From Lineus longissimus (lineage: Eukaryota > Nemertea > Pilidiophora > Heteronemertea > Lineidae), in the NCBI RefSeq assembly GCF_910592395.1, contig NC_088308.1:6523001-6587000 (forward strand): 64,000 nucleotides of DNA, written 5' to 3'. Positions within the stretch are counted from its first letter, which is position 1. Each line of letters starts with the position of its first letter. Positions 13,257 to 26,399 of this stretch are shown piece after piece. The notes under the pieces are model-generated. The model was not told where the DNA came from. It saw nothing but the letters and a program-made list of their open reading frames with translations, and did not search any database. The position numbers and the translations under genes were made by a program.

Positions 13257-14973
13257 TAATGGCTCATAGGTCTACTACGTGTAGTGGGCTTACCCGTCAA
13301 TAGGGTTCCTTCCATTCCTAAATGCGCAGAATAGGTACAAGTTAGCAAAATTTATCTCACCAGGAATGAAACGATATTGTGATAATAAGTAAACCCTGAA
13401 TTTAGCTAGTAATTATTTTCTGTTTGAACGTATTTTATATAGAACGCTATCAATCAATTACTTTGTAATTTAAATATGTATATTGACCTCCTGTATACTA
13501 CAAATGTGATCGATGGAGTGAATAAACTTACTTCCTTACTTACTTAGAATGATTTTTCATCCAGGTGCCGCCTGCATTCTTACAAATTCTAAACACACTT
13601 TTCATTTCATTTTTATTTTGCTGTTATTTCATTTCGTCATTTCTGATTTCGCGGTTTACAGATATCCGCCGATTAATCTGATGCTGTTGATTGCTATGCT
13701 GGCTAGTGTGGATGGGTTCCATGCCTTGTGGCCGTTGAGACCATCCATCAAACCGGCGCTGTGACATGTTGCGTTTCACTTTGTGCTAGTTTGCACACTC
13801 ACACTGTGAACGTGTTAGCCACCCTCGGCCTTGTCCGGTGGCAAACGACTCAGATCGATTTAACACGGAAATTTGCAAGGTGTCGTGCGGTTTTACGGTA
13901 GGAGATGAGTAATTACCACGAGAACCAATTGACAGGCACTCGCCATGCTTCGCTTGCGGACTATGCAATGACTGGTCTCTTTTGGAGCTTTATCAGTTGA
14001 TGAAATAACTTATTTTATTTTTTAACCATTACCTGTTGTGTAACTGTGATCAAAATGCCAGGTCGTTCTTGAAATAAAATCCGAATCTCTCAGTCTATTG
14101 ATCATTCAAGGTCAGGGGTAGAGTGTATAACAACTCTCAATGAAAATGTTTTTGTATTGCGAAATCATGCATACTCCTACTTCTCGTGAAGATGGAAACG
14201 ATGAACTCGATATCACCTGAGATCATGTTTCCCTCAAAGAAACGGACGAGAGATATCAGCATCCTTGAAATAATTTCCCTGATCTTTTTAATGTCGAAGC
14301 AAGCGCGAAATTCCTATATCTGCTGTCTATAATGACAGGGTGGGATCAATGAACTAGCGCAAATGGTGTCGGATCCACTTTGACACTACAGTCATTTATG
14401 ACAACTTCTATTTGAACTATCGATTTTATCAGAAGATGTCACGAAGATCACGAAGATTGTAGCCTTGCTATCATGGGAGATAATGATGTACCATCATTCA
14501 CTTCAGTAGACTTCGCTTGAAGTCACCTACGACCTCCACGCCAATTGAATCATCAATATCATTAACGTGTCATTTTTACATTTTAAGACTATTTCTTTAA
14601 TCCTTTCCTCGCTTGTGAAATATTCTAAGCTTATGATACATTCAGTCACGCTTATCTTTATACTCAGTAAGCAGCTTACGATAGACTATTTTTTTAGTTG
14701 TTTTCAACTGAACTGCCTTGAAATATTTGATACTGGTATTTTGCAAAGGATGCTCGAACCGTCTTGCATCAGACAAGTGCTGCCATGTAAACAGAAGCAG
14801 ATTCTCTTTCTGTGTTAGCTAATTTAGGGAGATATTTTGTAACATAATCGCCGGTATGTCTGGCTGGTGAATTATTAGTAGCTTGATGCATACGTACATA
14901 CGTGTAACGACAAACAATAGAGCAGGTTTATACTTTGCATATATTACAAATGCGTGTTTTGGGTAGGAAAATA
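13257..14973. other. Non-coding stretch with one MITE-end trace
   Basis: TTTCGCGGTTTACAG at 13647-13661 carries the same GCGGTTTACA terminus found in the relics at 16.9 and 27.9 kb, so it is probably another decayed copy. The plus-strand frame 13549-13764 that contains it has no recognisable domain. Nothing else was identified. Confidence 0.5.
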
Positions 14974-15300
14974 CTATTCTCCATCATAGGATCATTCTAC
15001 CATTCTCCATCATAGACTCATTCTGCCATTTCCATCATATGACCACTCCACCATTCTCCATCATAGAATCATTCTACCATTCTCCATCATAGATCATTCT
15101 ACCATTCTCCATCATGGAATCATTCTACCATTCTCCATCATAGAATCATTCTACCATTCTCCATCATAGAATCATTCTACCATTCTCCATCATAGACTCA
15201 TTCTACCATTCTCCATCATAGACTCATTCTACCATTCTTTATCATAGGATTATTCTACCATTCTCCATCATAGACTCATTTTACCATTCCTACCATAGAA
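14974..15300. repeat. Minisatellite, 26-bp unit, about 12 copies
   Basis: The unit is approximately ACCATTCTCCATCATAGAAT followed by CATTCT. Copies vary by single substitutions and by one- or two-base deletions (for example ATAGATCATT against ATAGAATCATT). The edges degrade, with the last copies reading ACCATTCTTT and ACCATTCCTA. No long frame crosses it. It is a simple tandem array of slippage or unequal-exchange origin. Confidence 0.95.
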
Positions 15301-16134
15301 GCATTGATGGCCTATGGTAGCATCTTTTGATCACAGTCATAGATAGTATAATGGAAACGCTTTCCTGTGTAAACGACATCAAGTTGTCTTATCCGAACTT
15401 TTCATAGCAGTTTTAAATATCCAGTCTGTTATCAACCAAATACATTTACTGGGCATATGGGTCTCACGGAAAATCGACCACTTCATTCAGAAGGAGGTTG
15501 CCTCCTAGAATATGTATGAAACAGACTTACAATAGAAGTAAACGTACATTCATTCCCGGAATCCACTCCGGTCAATATGACTGATGTTGAAGCCGATGTC
15601 TACAGCTCTTGAGGTTTATTGCCATCAAGGTCAACACCATATCAAATAAAGTGAATGAGAAATTGAGATGGAACCTATCAGTTCGTAATACTTGTTGGTC
15701 TGCGGATCATCTCGTTGACGCTTATTTCTTTCTGTTCACAGTAAATACATGTAGTAAAGCAACAAAGTGGGAACTGGAGTGGAAGAGAGGCCCGCCGGTT
15801 GAAGAACTCATCGACGGGATAATAAACACAACTGTGTCAGTGATACATGTAAGCTGACACAATGTAATTATAAACATAGATTCCCAGAAAAAAAGAGTGG
15901 GAACCAGCCAAAGGCAACGTTTGATTAAAAACAACCATAATCTTACTGACATGACCTATAGTTCTGCTTGCAGCCACGAGTTCACTAAGCGAAATGTACA
16001 TATCCCTTATTGGTTAAGATGACCAGTGACGAAATTATTTTGGCCACATTTATAAAGTTATTAGATAGATGAATTCATGCTATGATAAAAAATAATATGA
16101 TACATAAAAAACTGTTTGTAGTTCAGAATCAATC
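15301..16134. other. Non-coding stretch
   Basis: No recognised gene. Two TACATGTA octamers lie at 15746 and 15844. Overlapping frames at 15609-15857 (+) and 15722-15952 (-) have no family resemblance. Confidence 0.5.
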
Positions 16135-16162
16135 GAGGGGTCAATACTATTGTTGACCCCTC
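16135..16162. other. Perfect 10-bp hairpin next to a C-run
   Basis: GAGGGGTCAA (16135-16144) pairs exactly with TTGACCCCTC (16153-16162) across an 8-base loop. The right arm continues into a C-run, followed by CGATTC, which can pair with the GAATC...CG sequence left of the hairpin. The element is an extended imperfect palindrome with a G/C-rich core. Function unknown; it may be a remnant of a small foldback element. Confidence 0.6.
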
Positions 16163-16847
16163 CCCCCCCCCGATTCCAGCAACAGAACATATTCATTGAT
16201 CCGTGGTTAAAGGCGAACATACTTTGAAATTATCGGAAATAAAAACTGCATGTCCCCGAACCAACTGCGCTGAAAAACCCAATAACTAGCGCCTTTTTTC
16301 CGTCGAAGGTAATCAAGCGTAAGACATGTATGAGTTCTTATTGATTTAGCCTAATGTGCCGAGGAATGAAAAGTCAGAAATTAAGTTAGAAACTCTCAGT
16401 TCGACGAAGGAAATAGATTTGCATGTAGGATTGGAGACTAATATCATAGAACTATGCTCAAATGCTCTTGGAAGAAGTTACAGGGGAAAAAATGGAAAAT
16501 TGATTGGTACAAAAATCAAATTTGTTGAAGCAGATATCAGATGGCCTTTTAGTAGCACTTCAATTTTATTAGATATGACGTCAATATACGGTGATATCTA
16601 TCAGAGTGCCCCGCAAACGAGGGATTCAAAGTGCATATGACGATAATCGCTCCTTTGCGGTCGCTGTCATCGCAGCCGTAACCTCCGATCGAGTTTATAT
16701 CAAATCCAGCGATTACCGGTTTTATCCGCAGACGAGAGTTCCTTTTATCGCACTAGCAGCGATTATTTTTGCAGGTGGCTGCCATTTAAATTTTCTGTGT
16801 CATAGGTTTCGCGAACAACATCGACTCGCAAAAATAAAAATCGCTAA
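16163..16847. other. Non-coding stretch with one unassigned open frame
   Basis: A plus-strand frame is open up to 16640 and includes VEADIRWPFSSTSILLDMTS. It is preceded by TTCTTATTGATTTAG (ending about 16350), which could serve as a splice acceptor. I recognise no domain and no convincing donor, so I do not call an exon. A full TGACGTCA palindrome lies at 16576-16583 inside it. Confidence 0.3.
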
Positions 16848-16955
16848 AATGACACATGTAATCCGCAAAATATAAATAGTGACATTTTTATTTTATCTAG
16901 AATTTTGCGCCAATAACAAAAATCGGCGGGCAATATATTTGCGGTTTACAGCAAT
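16848..16955. mobile_element. MITE relic ending GCGGTTTACAG
   Basis: The block contains AATCCGCAAAATATAAA near 16860, TTTTGCGCC, and a terminal TTTGCGGTTTACAG (exact GCGGTTTACA at 16941-16950). The same terminus occurs at 13651 and 27965 and, inverted, at 3199. A TTTCGCGAAC block just upstream (near 16806) suggests the copy may extend further left. The ends are eroded and no duplication is visible. Confidence 0.45.
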
Positions 16956-19900
16956 GTCCATATTCTAGTCTCCTGCATTTGTTCCTTATAATATCCGGAA
17001 ATAATCGACTAGCCAGCTGAAATAAGCAAATCTGGCAGCCTCTCACGGTCTATTCAGAGGTCGTCCTTTTGATCCACCACTGAAATGGCCATACAGATTC
17101 ATATCGATTTAGTTGTGTTGCCGTTCTCTGTAAGGGCTACATGCCGTGAATCAAATAAGCTCTAAACGATTATAGGTCACTACACTGGTCGTGTGCTTCG
17201 TTGAACGCCGATATTATGTTTCTCAAAGTAATACTGACGTACATGCGTTCTTAGTAATATCTGGTTCAAACAATGTATGTTTGTAGTAACATGCTCAAGG
17301 CCTTGAAAACCCCTGACAGGCGTATCAGATTTCCAAGTCGTGCTGGGAAAGATGAATATGTAATGCAAGAAATATGTTTCTGCTTTCTTACCAAGGAAAA
17401 AACTTAGCTCTTCATAAGAAAAAGACAACATTCTTAAAAGAAAATAACTTACTAAAAGAATTTTAGTAGTCGATGGAAACTACGAACATTGAGTAGAATG
17501 GTGTCAAAATTTGAAAACGGCTCACTACATGCAGTACCATTGAATCAAGGCCATTGAGATGACCTCTAGGTAATAAAATGTCAACTGCCATTCGCAGTCA
17601 AGGAAGGCAATTATCCAAGTAATCTCGCTCAGGAAACGAGGGAAATCACAAAACTTGTGAGCTGGTGACAAGAAGCGCTGCAGAATGGTACAGAAAATTG
17701 ACATGTATCCACCATGTCAAGAAGGCAAAACTATAGGCATTACATTTGACACATTAAGATTTTGAAAACTGAGATTTTGTTTAAGCGGCGACTGTGCTAT
17801 TCAAGAGGAGTGGCAGTCTTTTATACGCAGGGTATGCCAATACCAGGGCAGGTTTTCGTATCGGCTATACACCGGTGTCACTAAAATAAGTAACATGCTA
17901 GTTGCACGATGGCCCACAGAGTATAGAGTCCTGAAAGAAAGAACGTTCATTTGGCTCTCTTTCAAAATGAGCCAAATTCAACATGAACAATCAACCTACC
18001 AATTCAAATATTTCTTCGGCCTATGGCGTGATATACCTGCTAGATTCCTCACCCTGCAAGTAGCACAGAATCTGCAAGTAGAAAGATCACACTAATATAA
18101 GGCATACCTAAATAAGGCGGGTTTAATGAGGCGGGTTGGTTTTGGCAAGGACACACTATACATCATAAAAATACGTAATTATGGGTCCGTGGTTTAGGGC
18201 AATGAAATAAGTATGAGGGAAATTTATTTAATTTGCATACGTCGTTGCACCTCGTAAAAACAAGTCATGATATTCATTCTCAAAGATGTACATGGAAATC
18301 TACTTAGGGCATGACACGGCCGATGGAATTTATATTAAGATGTTATTTATTGAATTTTGATGTGTTATTGAATTCTTATGTGCGTTGGGCGCATATGCAT
18401 TCGCCTCGGTGGCCAAACCAATATTCTCAGATTCAATAAGTACCTTGGGTGTACTCGTCTGCATGTGAGCTAGAAATTGCCATGTTTTAAAACGTTATTT
18501 ACATGCTTTCAGACAGTCAGAAAAGAAGAGAGAGATAAGAAATATTGCCGGCTAAAGCTTTCTCGCGATTACCAATTACCAGGCCGGATTTTGTTTGGGT
18601 GAAATAGCCCTCAGTTTACAAAACACAGGATTCCAGTAGAGTCACGAAAATGAAGAAAAAAACACTTTTCAGGGACAAAAAGAATGATTAACAGGTAGAT
18701 TTGTCGAGGTGAGAATATGATGTTTCGTTATTGGTTTCTAATCCTACGTTTCCAAAGTCTGAGCATTTTTCAATCTTTTATGTCCGCCATTATAGGCCAG
18801 CGTTGGAAAGAAAATACTTAACTTATTTGGAAAGAAATGTCAATTTTATACATCTCACCCCTTTGTTTGTCGCCTTTGAACAAAATGCTATCTACAGAAA
18901 GCAATTTGTTATTCAAAGTGTTCAGCGAAAGGAAAACTTCTCACGAGAATACAAAAACTCGCGGAGAACAAATGTTGAAGTTTACCAGGGGAAATAATTC
19001 ATCACGATCTCCAAATCATATTCCCATAGATGAAAGAACTAATCAAAGCTGCCGCTATTGTTTGCAATGGTTTGTTGGTTTCATCTAAATTAGGCGTCCC
19101 AGGTGAAACATAATGATGTGGGTCGAATAAAACGCAAAGTTGTTGTGAAAATGAATTATATTTTCAAGGCACTGAGGAAAATAATATTCTGATACGATGA
19201 GGTACATGTATATGATCTTCTTAAACAATCTATGTTTTCAAGATCTTGTAAGATTGTAAAATGTATGTATCATTTAAACAAAGATCGTAGAAGACCGCTG
19301 TAACATTGTATGTAACCCAAGAAGTCAACCAAACTAATCAAGGTACGAGGCACGATGTATTACGACCAACATCCGCCCTCTCTTTCCGTTTTGTTCGTAT
19401 CATTAAAGAACGCCATTGACCAATGAAAGTGCTGGTCTTATTTCAGTGTCTTTATAATACCTCTCTGCTGCCAACATGGCCATAGGGATATAACGGCGGC
19501 AGCAAATGGCAAAAAAGCAACAACACGTAACCTAATTCGATTGCCAGTGGCCATAAAGATCAGAAAAAAACACAAAAAGCTTGACACTTGTATTATCCTC
19601 TTGAGGTAATCCAAGTTGAATAATTCATGAAATTACTCACCACCATTTAGTTGCGAGGGTAAAGTAATTGGAGGCAAGCAATTTTTCTAAACTCTTAAAA
19701 TGGTTCCAACTGGTTGCTGATTGGGGAAAGGCCAAACTTTCAAGGTAATGTAACTATAGCTGGAATAGTAGACGGTGATTCCTGTGTTTCTGGTCACATT
19801 ATCTGTACAATTAAATAGAAACGAATGATTCTAATGATAAGCGAGGTTATCGAAATATCGTACATCGTTAGAGTCCGGACTCAGTAGTGTAACCTTGTTT

Positions 19901-19980
19901 CTTTGAACTGGCCATCAACTAACCTGCCAACAGGAAGCAGGGAAAGGAACGGAAATAGGTTGTCCGAAAATCTTAGACCT
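16956..19980. other. Non-coding stretch, nothing recognised
   Basis: Short frames only (88 codons or fewer), with no domain, tRNA, or inverted-repeat pair found. One TACATGTA lies at 19203-19210. Confidence 0.55.
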
Positions 19981-20215
19981 GGCCTACCTCGTCAGTGATA
20001 GGCACCGAAGTAAAGGCTTACATCGTCAGTGATAGACACCAAAAAAAGGCCTACCTCGTCAGTGATAGGCAACCAAACAAAAGGCCTACCTCGTCAGTGA
20101 TAGGCAACAAACAAAAGGCCTATACCTCGTCAGTGCTAGGCACCAAACAAAAGGCTATGTGATAGACACCAAACAAAAGGCGTACCTCGTCAGTGATAGA
20201 CACCAAACAAAAGGC
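19981..20215. repeat. Minisatellite, unit about 34 bp, about 7 copies
   Basis: The unit reads GGCCTACCTCGTCAGTGATA then GGCACCAAACAAAA. Copies differ by substitutions (GATAGACACC against GATAGGCACC), by small indels in the A-rich part, and by one internally deleted copy near 20152-20170 that has lost most of CCTCGTCAG. No open frame runs through the array. Confidence 0.93.
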
Positions 20216-23200
20216 GACGCGACTCTAATATCAATTAGCCAATCTGGGCACTGCATGGTCGGCTTAACCTCATATCTCATTAGCTATAAACTCTCAGCCT
20301 TTCAAACCTTATTAGTATTGATCATGTAGATCAGCGCTGACTGGAATAAATCAGTTTGACAGTTTACTAATGCCTCATACGCAACGAGCCCACATACACG
20401 ACAGACGAGTAGCCAAATTGACTGTTATGTGATCAGCGTTTGCTTAAAGAGGCAGAACGGTCATTCAATGTTCATGCTTCGCTGAGTATGATACGTCCAG
20501 GAGCTGGCGCAAGGTGGTATTTAGTTCATCCATACATATTCTGAGGCTTCCAGGTATTACTTCAGCTATTTTTTTCGGCCAGGCCCGCATGTGCTTTCAG
20601 AGGCGATCGTCCATGAATTGTTTGGCTTCACTAAGTAAATCCACATGTTCAAGAGCTTGGCGTAAAGGCAGTAATTTGGTGCATCCTGACAAATTTGAGG
20701 AGAAACTTGATTGGTTTATCTATTTTCTGTTGCTTTATGATCAGGCGAAGACATAAAACCCTTGGATGGTGCTTTAGAGACAGGGCGTCTATTGATGATC
20801 AATGATGCTTTAATAGGTAATAAAACGACAGAAGAATGTCAACACCTGGGGTGTACCTGGTGGCATTTGATATATTCTTACAAATTTGAGTAGAAGCTGA
20901 GAGGGTTTCAGTTATTCTTTGTCGATAATAAACTGAGCAACCACATGGCTGCTACATGTATGTGCCCCATGCTTAATTCAATGTCCATTCAGAATGATGG
21001 CGTTCACTACATGTTAAAGCATTATCAATGGTGAAAGACCGGCAGTTACTCAGAAAGTTTCGCAGACTAATCTTGAGTAGAAATCTATAGATTCTTATTT
21101 TGGATTCATCATTTGATAATGATTAACCACAACAAGCCAAATCGTACATGGAATCCGTCGTTTTGTCTTTGGTTACCGAGATTGTTCCCAATACAAAGCC
21201 ATTCACGTCAGCAGCGCATTCGCCAGTAACCCACCACCACCTTCTAGAATCCAATTATTAGTATGATGGACGGTGGTTACAAGTACACCGAGACAGCCGT
21301 ACTCAAAGGTCGGTGTCTGAAAGAAAAATCCCCCTGATCTATCTACCATCCTCAACACCGGAGCCGATAAGAGGTCTATGTGTACTAAAAGCCTCTATTC
21401 TATGACGTATATAATAGATTGCTGGCCTTTGGCCTCAGCCTACTACTACTTAAAGCAATATCTGATGGTACATGACAACGTCAGATTCTATGATCACTGC
21501 CAGTCGGGACGGATTATCTACAAAACCTTTACTTGCCCCAGGCGTTCTCTGTCGCATGCACTTTTTCCGATATTCAGATGAAACTCTTAGCTAATTCGGG
21601 CCATGTTACGGCATTAGTACGGCTGCCTCCTCTTATCGTCAGAAACCAAGAAAGTGGTGGTGAGTGACGACCTAAAAACCCTTAGGTCAACGTGCAGTTT
21701 ATGTTTATCCTGATGTGGGTTACTTCTTGGGTTGTGAGGTTTGATCTTTGAATTCCTCATCGTTTAATTGGGGTGAAGCAGGTGCCGTTAAAAATGTTCT
21801 GAGGATCGTGGTCGTTTTTCAGGCAAAATCGAAATCTCACCTTTTCTAATTATCGAGGCTTGGATAACATGAGTGGCACAGACCACTAAAAAAAAAAAAC
21901 CTATTAAAATTCCGACCAGGTTTAGTTACTCTGTGATGTAGACATTGTGTTTCCCGTTCACACAGCACAACTTGAAACAGTCATGGGCACCTATGTGAAA
22001 ACGCAATGCAGCAATGCAGCAATGCTCTGACTCCGTCTATCACGTATTAGTATAGATTTCTAGTCATTGGGCTTTGTAACTTCATATCAATTTCAAGGCC
22101 GATGTCATCTTCGAACCTTCGCCAAAGTCAGTGGTGAATCGTGCGTAATCACCACCAAAAGTATATAGAGGTGTAATGAAAACTCTTAATAGCGTTATGT
22201 GATAGCCTGCCTCCTACAGAAGAAACGACGGAACAATTTGAGATGATCGTTTCGCAGTTACCTGAGCCTTTTCTAAAGGATTCAATTGTTCTGAACCAAC
22301 TATAGGGTTCATGGTACGATCAATAAGCACTTGAACCATACTGAGCCTATTCGGTTGTGTTAACGGGCTTTGATTTGATTTGACATGAATGGAAGATGGA
22401 GCAGTGTTGGACCTTCTTGTGAGTGATACTATGCCGACTAGACGGGTCCACAGCGCACAAGTGACATAATATTGGGAAGAGCTTGTAAAAGTGCCGAGTT
22501 TTGAACGGCCCGGTAAATACCTGATGAGGGAAGAGGTTCTCAATCATACATCTGAGCAGTTTCGAGGACACTAGACGGTGGCACGGTACTCAACTTTATT
22601 TTCGTCTCATGAAAAGCATCACCATGTACTTAATTGAATAATCTAAATCAGACCATCAACCAAAATTCAGTCAGGCGTTCCATTGTATTGCAACAGAACA
22701 TTTCATTTATAGCGCTAGTTATGTTCTTCTGACAGCAACGTGGCAGGACTTCTTTAATCTCTTTCCAGTTCGCTTCGGATGTGACGGGCTTCAAAGAAAC
22801 CAGAATAACAAGGGGAAATGGATGAGAACACACTTATATATGCCCAAGCATGCCTCATATCAACTCATGTCAAAGGCAGGAAGAAAAAAAGAGGATTCGC
22901 CGAACCTATACAAACTTTGAAACGTCTCATTGCATGAAGACAAACAATAGTATACTATGTATCTTTATCTTCCGTGATCCCGCATACACGAACTATTTGT
23001 CTTATTTCGGTCTATCAACATTGTCCATATAATAGGATAGTTTACTCGACCGCTGTATTATGGACAAAGGCCCGGTGTAATCCAGGATTGCTTGTATTCT
23101 TTGAACTACTATTTATCATTCGGCCATCTTTATAGACACATCATGCCTGCTGCTCCTCATATCGTGACCAACCAGCGAGCGGTCCTCGCGAAATCCTGTC

Positions 23201-24728
23201 TAATCAGAGCCATCGAATCGTCGGGAGTCTCTGGTATGGTTAATTAGAGATCCTTCTGCCTGGTTTGTCACGACTCTGGTCTGAACGGACTTTGGGCGCA
23301 AGATTGACCCGGACAAAATGCGTAACTAGATTCAATTACGGGTGAAGGAAGCGGCGCTAGAATAGATTCTCAATTTACAGTATTGTCCGTATCTTGCAAA
23401 GGAGCGTCCTGGGGGAAACCACTGGAAGTCATCGTCGTGTCATGGTTATAGTTTACATTGAAGATTCATGAGGGAAGGCTAAAGCTAACTAGGGTTTAAT
23501 TCCCTCGCGAACAATGCATAATGCTTGCGGTCGTAGTCAAGAAGGAATCAAAACACACGATGACAATATGTTCCCTTGCGGTATTAGAAAATCACAATGA
23601 TGTTTAACGCCGATAGATACACAAAATGTCAGTGACTGTTGATTTAGTTTGCTATTGCTAATGCACAAAAGGACGGCGTGCGTCGAAAGCGGGATCGGAG
23701 TCCACCGTCGGTCAGTGACGGGCGTTCGATAGGGTGCATGATGTTGTAACTTAATTCTCGTCAACACCAATCGGGCCTGTATATTAAGCAATAATTGCAG
23801 AGCCGAATTATCATAATTATGCCGTTCTGTTATTCAACTGACATTTTACTTCAAGCGCCGTAGAGATCCCTTAATAGCAGATATGAGCCCACTTACTAAA
23901 AGCTTCAGGACCTACTGCGAATAGGGCAAACCGTTGGAGTGCGAAGCCGTACAGTAATGGCAAGTAATAGATAGATTCGGAAGACCTATCAGCGCTGTAG
24001 CTATATTCAACTGTTCATCTAGTAATCACCTTAGGGGAGGGGGCGTACATATATAACGAGATAGCCTACAGCTAGACATTTAAAGAAAACTGGACAACTG
24101 CGTATATTTCGCGCTTGATTTCAAACCACGTTTGATTGTTTATGGGTGTCGTGCAACCGGAATGGACCGATCCCCGTGTTTCTTAATTCTATCTGATTCT
24201 CTTCCGATCTTCAAAACCTAGAACCAGCCTGGATAGATAACTTTTTTCCTAACCTCAGCCGAAGTTCGCTCCATATCCGCAGATTGCGAAGAAGCGACAT
24301 TATGGTATAGTTCAACTGTATCACTTATCAAAGGAAAGATAGGGCATTATTAGCTCCTCGCGTCGTCTTTTTATTTCAAACTTATCATATAGCCGATAAC
24401 ACCCTTAAGCTAGGTGAAATTTGTCATTCGCGTGGAAGGCATTTCTTTCCATTCACAAGGCGGCATGTTCTTTTTCTTCCGTACAGCATATCAGATTTCT
24501 GTATTTTTTTCACTCCACTGTATGTAATCTGTCACAACAGATAGCAGACAAATTCTAGCTTGCACTTTGAATTTGAATGCGCCTTTAAAACCAATTCGTT
24601 TTTTTCACAACCATAATCACACAGTCGTCATTTTATGTGAAATGTTTTTCCAAGGTATATGAAACCTTCACACACATCAGTGACGTCACATGAGTAATCC
24701 TTTAAATGAGGGTCTGGAGAAGACAATA
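20216..24728. other. Non-coding stretch, no gene recognised
   Basis: Overlapping minus-strand frames at 22214-22571 (109 codons or fewer) have no recognisable domain. A short GCAATGCA tandem lies near 22001-22027, and an A-run near 21886-21899. A TGACGTCA palindrome sits at 24681-24688, just before the next element. Confidence 0.55.
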
Positions 24729-25096
24729 AGGTGGTTTCGCAGGCGCCCGGATAGCGCGACGTGAACGTTTACATTTAAGTCTAGGTGGCAACCCGACTTC
24801 ATTATCTGTTTTTGCCTGCATGGATAGGCGATATCGACTACAAAAGCCAGTTATTTACAGCACAATATTCCTAATAACTATTACAGGTGCTGCTCGGGAT
24901 GTACGACTTCTGTGTCAGTGAAAACTCGTCAAATTTGCTGTCCGTTTGCGTTTACGTGTATCGAGCCCGCTATCCGTCTTTTCCCTCCGTTTACGCGTAG
25001 GGACGTTGCGTACGACGTCACGACACCGCAAGTAGTGATGACGTCACCGCTGCTAATTGTTCACGTTACTCTATCCGTGCGCCTGCGAAACCAATC
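24729..25096. mobile_element. 368-bp TIR element with 34-bp inverted ends
   Basis: The left end GGTTTCGCAGGCGCCCGGAT (from 24733) matches the reverse complement of the right end GGTTTCGCAGGCGCACGGAT (from 25092), and the match continues to ACGTGAAC, giving 30 of 34 positions. TA dinucleotides at 24727-24728 and 25097-25098 could be the target-site duplication. The interior contains a full TGACGTCA palindrome at 25039-25046 and a second GACGTCA at about 25015. The plus-strand frame 24912-25193 runs out of the element across its right TIR, so it is not a gene. The structure fits a non-autonomous DNA transposon. Its first nine bases (GGTTTCGCA) are shared with the 118-bp element at 13139. Confidence 0.75.
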
Positions 25097-25290
25097 TAAT
25101 GACATAGTTTTGGTTCCGTCGACTCATGAACATATTAATCAAAATCACGATTTCTGTCTTGCTGTCTTGCTGAAATTCATTGTGTACTTTTAAATTGTCA
25201 TACCCTTTACTGTTGATAAGACGATCAAAAAGAGCTGAATACAAAAAAATCAAAGTCTTTTGCATGTAGTATCAGTGTGAAATAACGCCT

Positions 25291-25352
25291 TGTGTACCGC
25301 AAATATTTGAATAAAATATCAACGACCTTTGTATTTGCGGAATGCGAAATGT
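25291..25352. mobile_element. Possible short MITE relic (CCGCAAATATTT)
   Basis: TGTACCGCAAATATTTGAAT, then TTTGTATTTGCGGAATGCGAAA, gives a loose inverted pair (CCGCAAAT and ATTTGCGG). It resembles the CCGCAAA-ended relics at 3.2, 16.9 and 27.9 kb. It is short and decayed, so the assignment is tentative. Confidence 0.3.
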
Positions 25353-26031
25353 CTACGCTTTTCCCCATGAAAAAGATGATTGCGCAATTTTGATTGTCTC
25401 TTATCTCTCTTTGATGTCTTCAAAGACTACGAAAATAATACAACCGCGGAAATCTGTTGGGTATAAACAGCAGGGCTGATTTCAAACTTCTTCATAAAAC
25501 GACAGAGTAATTCGATTCATCCTTAGTGAAGAAAATATGACCAGCTGTATCACATGTCTTTTTTTAGCAAGAAATGTTCCCCAAAGCCTTTCTGAGATAT
25601 CGAGTGCTTCTTCTTCTATTCGTCCTGACTTCTTCCTGCACTTTGTCAGTGGTGGGGGAGATCAATTCGATATCTTTCGTTGCGATAACTGTCGGTCTGT
25701 TCGCTCAGCCGTGAACGGAAGCCCCGGGCATGATGGATTTCCGATACATTTGTACACATAAGGAATGACTACATACGTTATTCCTGGACGTTAAAGTGCC
25801 TGATATATTACAGGGACCTATCGCTGTTTTAAACAGATTTTATGTCATAAAGTGATTTTATTTCAAACCCTACGTGTCTGTCCGAATATCGCTCACGTGT
25901 AATACACGTGGACATGAATCCTGAATGGTGTGGGAGGCACGGCGCGTTTTTGTGTCACCAGTCCGCACATTATCCTTTTGCAATATCGTTAGAATGAGCT
26001 GCATGTCGTTTCAACTGACCAGCTTCAATTT

Positions 26032-26328
26032 ATGGTAAGCCAAAATGTACGAGCTCTGACCACCAAGATGATTGAATTCTGGAAGAAAAACCTGTCGCCG
26101 ACTTCAGCCGTGATCAATTGGCAGGAGCTAACGGGTGGTAACGGCGCCTTATTGACTGGTGATCTGTATCAAAAGTTGTTATTGAGATGCACTGGTGTGT
26201 TATTGCTAGATGTGACGATGGCCGCAAGAGGAACAGATGTGACAGACGGATATTATGACATTGCTTTATACAGTTGCATGCCACGTGCCAATACAGAAAT
26301 ATCCGATTCCTTGCAAAAGATAAAGTGA
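26032..26328 (+). other. Unassigned open frame, 98 codons
   Basis: An ATG frame (context TTTATGG) encoding a 98-residue product that includes INWQELTGGNGALLTGDLYQ. No signal peptide, membrane segment or known motif is visible. It lies 70 bases upstream of a second open stretch (26400-26660). No TATA element or polyadenylation context was found. Chance is the simplest explanation, with a single-exon or terminal-exon fragment as the alternative. Confidence 0.15.
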
Positions 26329-26399
26329 CCCATTTTCATATTGATCCTGGCTAATAATCATCAAATCGCTGACCACAATCAGTACTCAGCCTGGTATAA

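Noticed and set aside
22214-22571. Overlapping minus-strand frames
   Set aside because: No domain, and neither frame has supporting signals.
24912-25193. 93-codon plus frame
   Set aside because: It crosses the right TIR of a non-autonomous element and has no domain.
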